Source: JBLNDG01 sp050261415
GTDB taxonomy: Bacteria > Bacillota > Clostridia > Lutisporales > Lutisporaceae
Length of the DNA stretch: 10,833 nucleotides
Assembly (NCBI GenBank): GCA_050261415.1
Contig: JBLNDG010000090.1
Coordinates: forward strand, 1-10,833
Direction of reading: 5' to 3'
In this document: piece by piece, positions 6,515 to 10,833 of the stretch
Numbering within the stretch: position 1 is the first letter of the stretch
How the letters are laid out: each line of letters begins with the position of its first letter
The notes under the pieces: generated by a model
The model's database searches: none
The model's input: only the letters and a program-made list of their open reading frames with translations
What the model was told of the DNA's origin: nothing
Made by a program: the position numbers and the translations under genes

Positions 6515-6554
6515 AAACAGTTAATCAATCGGTTCCTCCGTTGGTTAACTGTTT
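6515..6554 (+). terminator. Terminator of the lipoprotein gene
   Basis: AAACAGTTAA (6515-6524) pairs with TTAACTGTTT (6545-6554). The stem continues inward by four more pairs (two G-T) and a CGG/CCG cap with a 5-nt loop. CTATTT follows. It starts 26 bp after the stop codon. Confidence 0.75.
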
Positions 6555-6565
6555 CTATTTATATG

Positions 6566-6640
6566 AAAAGTTAACAATGAAAACCGGTAATCTGATTATA
6601 CTCATTTACTTGCAGGTATAGAAGCAAAAAGTTAAAATGA
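6566..6640 (+). repeat. Imperfect direct repeat upstream of lytS
   Basis: AAAAGTTAACAATGA (6566-6580) and AAAAGTTAAAATGA (6627-6640) are near copies 61 bp apart. AAAGTTAAC in the first copy fits the loose LytTR-type binding pattern. The second copy overlaps the -10 of the lytS promoter candidate. Self-control by the LytTR regulator is possible, but the spacing is not that of a standard paired LytTR site. Confidence 0.35.
6610..6638 (+). promoter_or_regulatory. Promoter candidate for lytS-lytR
   Basis: TTGCAG (6610-6615) and TAAAAT (6633-6638) are separated by 17 bp. Transcription would begin near 6645, giving a leader of about 47 nt. The -10 is good and the -35 is poor. Confidence 0.4.
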
Positions 6641-6691
6641 TATGAGAGGTATGTTAAAAATCTACAAATTTTTTAGGTTAAGGGTATTATT

Positions 6692-8365
6692 ATGATAGAC
6701 TTATTTAAAAATCTTATTAATAATTTAATCTATGTAACCGTCATTGCCTTCATCATTTCAAATTTATCTGTATTTAAAAAGATTATACAAAAGGACGAGT
6801 TCAAGAAATCTGACCGTATCATATTATCGGTAACCTTTGCTGTTTTTGGCATAATAAGCACATATACAGGCACAGATGTAAACGGTGCTATAGCCAATAC
6901 AAGAATCATAGGAATTATGGCCGGCGGTATACTATGTGGTCCTTTTGTGGGCATTGTGTCCGGCATTATAGCAGGAATCCATAGATTTTTCTATGATATA
7001 GGAGGGATTACCTCCGTTCCTTGTGCAATAACTACTGTTCTGGCCGGCTTTATTTCAGCATTTATTTATAAAAAATGTAAAAGATTTGACAAATGGTTCT
7101 ACGGTCTTATTGGAGGCATTGTTGTAGAAAGCATCGAAATGCTTCTTATACTGCTCATTTCCAAACCATACACCAGTGCATTGTATATAGTTAAAAGCAT
7201 ATATTTCCCAATGAGCTTTACAAACGCACTGGGAATATGCATTCTTATACTGATGATTCAAAGGGCTCTAACTGAAAAAGAGCAAATAGCTGCAGTGCAG
7301 GCACAACTTGCCCTGGAAATTGCAAATAAAACATTACCTTATTTCAGGGAAGTCAACAGTGACTCCCTAAAAAAGATATGCTCCATTATAAAAGACTCAA
7401 CAGGGGCTGCAGCAGTAGCAATTACTGATAAAACTACAATTCTGGCTCATGAAGGGCTTGGCTCAGATCATCATATAAGCGGCGAACCTATACAAACCTC
7501 TGCTACAGAGTATGTTGTTAAAAATGGATGCATGCGCATTCTTAATTTTCCGGAAGAAATAGCATGTTCTTCAGAGGATTGCAAGCTGAAATCTGCAATT
7601 ATTGTACCCCTTAAAGAGGGGGATGAAGTTAGCGGAACTCTTAAATTATATTATTCTAAAGAAAATGGTATATCCTATACACACGAAAAGCTGGCTATCG
7701 GCTTATCCCAGTTGATTTCAACCCAGCTTGAAATAAGCAGGGTTGGCAAGCTGAAGGAGTTGGCTACAAAAGCGGAAATCAAGGCGCTGCAAGCGCAGAT
7801 AAATCCACACTTTCTTTTCAACGCACTAAATACTATAATTGCCCTCTTAAGAATTAACCCTGATAGTGCCCGGGAGTTAATCGTTAATCTTTCAACCTAT
7901 TTAAGATATAACATAGAAGAAACAAATACATTCGTAGATATCAACAAGGAGCTTCAGCAGGTTAAAGCATACGTGGAAATAGAAAAGGCACGGTTTGGAG
8001 ACAAGCTTAATGTGACCTACAATATAGATGCGGATGTACAAATAAAAGTTCCTTCATTGATAATTCAGCCCCTGGTGGAAAACTCAATAAAGCATGGAAT
8101 ATTAAAAGGTACCGGTTCTGGAAATGTACGGATTGAAGTAAAAAAACACAGCTTAAGTGATGTAATAGTATCGATAGAAGATGATGGCGTAGGTATACCA
8201 CAAGCCGTTATCGACAATATATATTCAGGGACTGCAAGCGAGAATAGAATCGGCATAGCTAACGTAGATACAAGGCTGCGGCATATATATGGAGCCGGAC
8301 TTACAATAGAGCGCCTTGCTAAAGGGACTAAGATCAGCTTTATCCTTAATGAGAATTATAAGTAG
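6692..8365 (+). CDS. lytS: LytS-type sensor histidine kinase
   Basis: A 557-residue membrane sensor kinase. Residues 10-190 hold about six hydrophobic segments of the 5TMR-LYT type, with the signature NTRIIGIMAGGILCGPFVGIVSGIIAGIHR from residue 69. Residues 220-345 look like a GAF domain. Residues 362-440 are the LytS-class kinase domain with the phosphorylated H373 in NPHFLFN. Residues 455-555 are the ATPase domain with N464 (LVENSIKHG), DDGVGIP (497-503) and RIGIANVDTRL. All catalytic motifs are intact. The layout matches E. coli BtsS/YehU and Bacillus LytS, several of which respond to pyruvate. It is followed 34 bp later by its response regulator and then a CstA transporter. The start ATG 6692 has AAGGG 7 nt upstream. 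The ligand is inferred, not shown. Confidence 0.92.
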   Translation: MIDLFKNLINNLIYVTVIAFIISNLSVFKKIIQKDEFKKSDRIILSVTFAVFGIISTYTGTDVNGAIANTRIIGIMAGGILCGPFVGIVSGIIAGIHRFFYDIGGITSVPCAITTVLAGFISAFIYKKCKRFDKWFYGLIGGIVVESIEMLLILLISKPYTSALYIVKSIYFPMSFTNALGICILILMIQRALTEKEQIAAVQAQLALEIANKTLPYFREVNSDSLKKICSIIKDSTGAAAVAITDKTTILAHEGLGSDHHISGEPIQTSATEYVVKNGCMRILNFPEEIACSSEDCKLKSAIIVPLKEGDEVSGTLKLYYSKENGISYTHEKLAIGLSQLISTQLEISRVGKLKELATKAEIKALQAQINPHFLFNALNTIIALLRINPDSARELIVNLSTYLRYNIEETNTFVDINKELQQVKAYVEIEKARFGDKLNVTYNIDADVQIKVPSLIIQPLVENSIKHGILKGTGSGNVRIEVKKHSLSDVIVSIEDDGVGIPQAVIDNIYSGTASENRIGIANVDTRLRHIYGAGLTIERLAKGTKISFILNENYK

Positions 8366-8399
8366 TATTCAATAATTTTATATGGTTAGGGGTGAACTT

Positions 8400-9101
8400 A
8401 TGAACTGTATTATTGTAGATGACGAATTTCCGTCAATACAAGAGTTAAGCTATTTCATTAGTAATTTTAGCTCAATTAGGCTGCTGGACAAATTTGACGA
8501 CAGTATAAAAGCTCTCGAATATGTTCAGAGACACTCTGTTGATGTAGTTTTTCTTGACATAAACATGCCCAAGCTGGATGGATTGGCTTTTAGCAGAGTT
8601 ATAAACACTCTAGCAAACAAACCCCTTTTCGTATTTATTACCGCATACAGCGAATACGCAATTGAAGCCTTTGAGGTTGCGGCTTTTGACTATATATTGA
8701 AGCCTTATTCAAAAGAAAGGATAGTTGACACGCTGCAAAGACTTGAAAAATGCGCTGCCAGCAAATGCAGCAATGATAAAATGACCCTTTGGAAAAACAA
8801 TAAGCTGTTCGTGGTAAATATTAATGACATATGCTATTGTGAGGCACATGAGCATGAAGTGTTTGTATTCACAAAAGACAACCAGTATAAGGTTGCTTCA
8901 AGTATTTCCGACTTTTACAAGAAGCTGCCCCAAGATGACTTTTACAGGTGTCACCGTTCTTATATTGTTAACATGAACAAAATAACCGAAATCATACCAT
9001 GGTTCAACAACACATACATGCTTAAACTGCAAGGACTGGAATCGGAAATTCCGGTGAGCAGACAGAATATATTATCCTTTAAACAGCTAATGGGCATATA
9101 A
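8400..9101 (+). CDS. lytR: LytTR-family response regulator
   Basis: A 233-residue two-component response regulator and partner of the kinase just upstream. Residues 1-118 are the receiver domain: acidic D7-D8, phosphorylated D53 in FLDINMP, T81 and K101. Residues 128-233 are a LytTR DNA-binding domain (LFVVNINDICYCEAHEHEVFVFT, FYRCHRSYIVNMNKI, IPVSRQNILSFKQL). The start is ATG 8400 because AGGGG lies 7 nt before it. An in-frame ATG at 8382 has no ribosome site. The likely target is the cstA-type gene 111 bp downstream, as BtsR controls btsT in E. coli. No convincing LytTR box could be found by eye there. Confidence 0.92.
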   Translation: MNCIIVDDEFPSIQELSYFISNFSSIRLLDKFDDSIKALEYVQRHSVDVVFLDINMPKLDGLAFSRVINTLANKPLFVFITAYSEYAIEAFEVAAFDYILKPYSKERIVDTLQRLEKCAASKCSNDKMTLWKNNKLFVVNINDICYCEAHEHEVFVFTKDNQYKVASSISDFYKKLPQDDFYRCHRSYIVNMNKITEIIPWFNNTYMLKLQGLESEIPVSRQNILSFKQLMGI

Positions 9102-9118
9102 ATGTATTTTATGTGCCC
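9092..9118 (+). terminator. Terminator overlapping the lytR stop codon
   Basis: An 11-bp stem (GGGCATATAAA 9092-9102 with TTTATGTGCCC 9108-9118, one G-T pair) contains the lytR stop codon in its left arm. ATTTTG follows. It would partly separate lytSR transcription from cstA. Confidence 0.55.
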
Positions 9119-9165
9119 ATTTTGTCATTTAGCGCAATGTTAGATGCTAGCCCGTATATCTCCTA

Positions 9166-9177
9166 TATAATTATAAT
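9166..9177 (+). promoter_or_regulatory. -10 elements of the cstA promoter
   Basis: Two perfect TATAAT hexamers lie at 9166-9171 and 9172-9177. No recognisable -35 lies 16-18 bp before either (GATGCT and AGCCCG at 17 bp). A good -10 without a -35 is typical of promoters that need an activator, fitting control by the LytTR regulator. Confidence 0.4.
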
Positions 9178-9212
9178 TACATAGAAATCATTTATTAAGA
9201 AGGGGGATTTAT

Positions 9213-10715
9213 ATGGCAACTTTTTTGATTGGGCTAGCAATTCTCATTATTGGCGGATTCTTTTATGGGAAATTCTGTGAGAAGGTTTTCGGTCCTGATG
9301 ACAGACCTACACCGGCAACCACTAAAGCGGATGGCGTAGACTTTGTGGTAATGAAGACCTGGAAGAACAGTTTAATTGAACTGCTGAATATAGCAGGTAC
9401 CGGACCTATTTTAGGACCTATTCAAGGAATTTTATTCGGTCCTGTTGCATTCATAACCATTCCTATCGGATGTGTTATAGCAGGATCAATGCACGACTAT
9501 TTCAGCGGGATGATTTCCATGAGAAACGGCGGGGCTCAGATGCCTAAGCTGATAAGGAAATACTTGGGTGGCGGAGTTCACAAAGTATACAATGTTGTCG
9601 TTTGGATATTAATGCTTTTAGTAGGTGCAGTTTTCATCTATACACCTGGAGATTTGATAGTAAATGAAATAATGGGTCAAAAAGCTTTGGCTACAAACCC
9701 AACTACATGGATAGTATATGGTTGCATATTTGCTTATTATCTTATAGCTACCTTTTTCCCAATAGATGCAATTATAGGTAGAGTTTATCCAATATTCGGT
9801 GCAGTTCTTATTTTCTCAGCAGTCGGAATTTTCGGCGGTATAATGATGGACGGCGGAGCAAGCCTTACAAACTTATCCTTTGCAACTAATATTTTCGGTC
9901 AACACCCCAGCCAACTTCCATTTATGCCTGTTTTCTTCATAACAGTTGCTTGCGGAATAATGTCGGGGTTCCATTCAACTCAGGCGACCTTGATTTCCAG
10001 AACCATGAAGAGTGAAAAAGAAGGAAGAACCACGTTCTTTAATATGATGCTGGTAGAGGGCTTTATTGCAATGGTTTGGGCAGCAGGAGCAATGACAATA
10101 TTCGGCAGAGGACAAGCCCTTAATACAAGTGCTACATTAATGATTGGTATTGTTTCAAGAGAATTCCTTGGAAATATCGGAGCAATCTTTGCAATCATTG
10201 GGGTTATCGTACTCCCAATAACATCAGGGGATACTGCATTCAGGGGGTTAAGACTTATGATTGCAGAACAGTTCAATATTGATCAAACCAAGTGGCACAA
10301 GAGATTGGCTGTAACGATATGTATATTTATACCAGCTGCTATAATATTAACATTTGCTAAGATCAATCCTAATGGATTTAATGTACTATGGAGATATTTT
10401 GCTTGGACAAATCAGACAATTGCAATATTTGCACTAGCGATGGTATCAGTTTACTTGTACATTAACAAGAAAAACTACTGGATACCGCTGCTGCCAGGTA
10501 TGTTCTATGCATATGTCATATCCAGTTACATTTTCCATGCTCCTATAGGATTTGGTTTGGAAAGCAGACTTGGATTAAATCCGAATAGCTACATGATATC
10601 ATATATATTGGCTGCTATTTTCGTACTTTTCTATGCGTGGGGTACAATAAAGATAGCATCAAGCCAGGGAGAAAAGATTTTAAATACTGATTTGGATAAA
10701 CAAATGCCAGCATAG
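9213..10715 (+). CDS. cstA: CstA-family transporter (carbon starvation protein A type)
   Basis: A 500-residue membrane protein with roughly 12 hydrophobic segments. Family motifs are clear: DGVDFV (40-45), AGTGPILGPI (61-70), GSMHDYFSGMISMRNGG (91-107), SGFHSTQATLISRTM (251-265), ITSGDTAFRGLRL (336-348) and WRYFAWTNQT (393-402). E. coli relatives CstA and BtsT are about 700 residues. This is the shorter form, with the C-terminal part (365-480) still present, so it does not look truncated. E. coli members carry pyruvate (BtsT with protons) or are linked to pyruvate and peptide use. The adjacent LytS/LytR pair matches BtsS/BtsR, which strengthens a pyruvate-uptake reading. The start ATG 9213 follows an AGGGGG ribosome site by about 6 nt. 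Confidence 0.92.
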   Translation: MATFLIGLAILIIGGFFYGKFCEKVFGPDDRPTPATTKADGVDFVVMKTWKNSLIELLNIAGTGPILGPIQGILFGPVAFITIPIGCVIAGSMHDYFSGMISMRNGGAQMPKLIRKYLGGGVHKVYNVVVWILMLLVGAVFIYTPGDLIVNEIMGQKALATNPTTWIVYGCIFAYYLIATFFPIDAIIGRVYPIFGAVLIFSAVGIFGGIMMDGGASLTNLSFATNIFGQHPSQLPFMPVFFITVACGIMSGFHSTQATLISRTMKSEKEGRTTFFNMMLVEGFIAMVWAAGAMTIFGRGQALNTSATLMIGIVSREFLGNIGAIFAIIGVIVLPITSGDTAFRGLRLMIAEQFNIDQTKWHKRLAVTICIFIPAAIILTFAKINPNGFNVLWRYFAWTNQTIAIFALAMVSVYLYINKKNYWIPLLPGMFYAYVISSYIFHAPIGFGLESRLGLNPNSYMISYILAAIFVLFYAWGTIKIASSQGEKILNTDLDKQMPA

Positions 10716-10741
10716 CGAACATGTAAACTAATCGGATAGGA

Positions 10742-10764
10742 GGCTACTAATTAATTTAGTAGCC
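10742..10764. repeat. Perfect palindrome downstream of cstA
   Basis: GGCTACTAA (10742-10750) and TTAGTAGCC (10756-10764) form a 9-bp stem with a 5-nt loop, starting 26 bp after the cstA stop. It is placed like a terminator but has no T run on either side. It ends 9 bp before the intron junction. Confidence 0.6.
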
Positions 10765-10773
10765 GACCTTCCA

Positions 10774-10833
10774 GTCGAGTAGCCCGTAGGATTTTCACCA
10801 GCAGGCTCTCACGGAACCGTACGTGAATCTCTC
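10774..10833 (-). mobile_element. 3' end of a group II intron (partial, runs off the window)
   Basis: Read on the minus strand, the edge starts in a GAGA tetraloop (10833-10830), followed by GATTCACGTACGGTTC (10829-10814), which is the 3' half of a typical 34-nt domain V. After the linker CGT comes domain VI: GAGAGCC (10810-10804) pairs with GGCT-A-CTC, leaving one bulged A (complement of T10780). That A is the branch point, seven bases from the intron end. The intron ends in CTCGAC (10779-10774), so the 3' exon begins TGGAAGG at 10773. Domains I-IV and any reverse-transcriptase gene lie beyond the right edge. These are self-splicing retroelements. The class could not be assigned. Confidence 0.85.

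Noticed and set aside
10742..10773. Class C group II intron inserted behind a terminator
   Set aside because: In that class the hairpin lies in the 5' exon. Here the palindrome is in the 3' exon of the minus-strand intron and has no T run, so the class was left open.
1..10833. CRISPR arrays, tRNA or rRNA genes, transposase genes, toxin-antitoxin pairs
   Set aside because: None of these was seen on either strand. The only mobile-element sequence is the intron end at the right edge.

Overview
The window looks like chromosomal DNA from a low-GC, Gram-positive anaerobe of the Clostridia, possibly a Ruminiclostridium/Acetivibrio-type relative. This is inferred from the AT-rich intergenic DNA, strong GGAGG-type ribosome binding sites, a c-di-GMP-I-like riboswitch, a secreted GHL10/amidase wall enzyme and an ArsA-HSP20 ATPase. 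No rRNA or tRNA is present, so the genus is not fixed by the sequence.

Left part (1-596, no protein gene, everything reads leftward): a strong hairpin terminator ends the large wall-enzyme gene. Beyond it come a promoter candidate, repeated AAATATGTC boxes, a c-di-GMP-I (GEMM-I)-like aptamer at about 300-398, and two successive hairpin terminators. The gene this leader would control lies beyond the left edge.

597-5725 (minus strand): first a 964-residue secreted enzyme that joins a GHL10 glycoside-hydrolase-like domain to a zinc N-acetylmuramoyl-L-alanine amidase. Upstream of it and in the same direction lies marR -> arsA -> small 70-aa gene, closed by a terminator. The marR promoter carries a near-perfect palindrome. 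Both of its arms recur in front of arsA, 11 bp (one helical turn) further apart, which suggests that the MarR protein controls itself and arsA.

5883-6554 (plus strand): a lipoprotein with a Pro/Thr-rich linker and a beta-rich domain, with its own terminator.

6692-10715 (plus strand): a LytS-type sensor kinase, a LytTR response regulator and a CstA-family transporter. This is the same set of families as E. coli BtsS/BtsR/BtsT, so a carbon-source (pyruvate-like) sensing and uptake module is the best reading. The transporter has its own promoter region with a good -10 and no clear -35.

10742-10833: a perfect palindrome, then the 3' end of a group II intron on the minus strand (half of domain V, all of domain VI with its bulged branch-point A, and the 3' splice site). 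The intron body and any reverse transcriptase lie beyond the right edge. I found no single wholly new system. The points most worth following are the riboswitch leader, the MarR/ArsA-HSP20/small-protein operon, the two-enzyme wall hydrolase and the intron junction.
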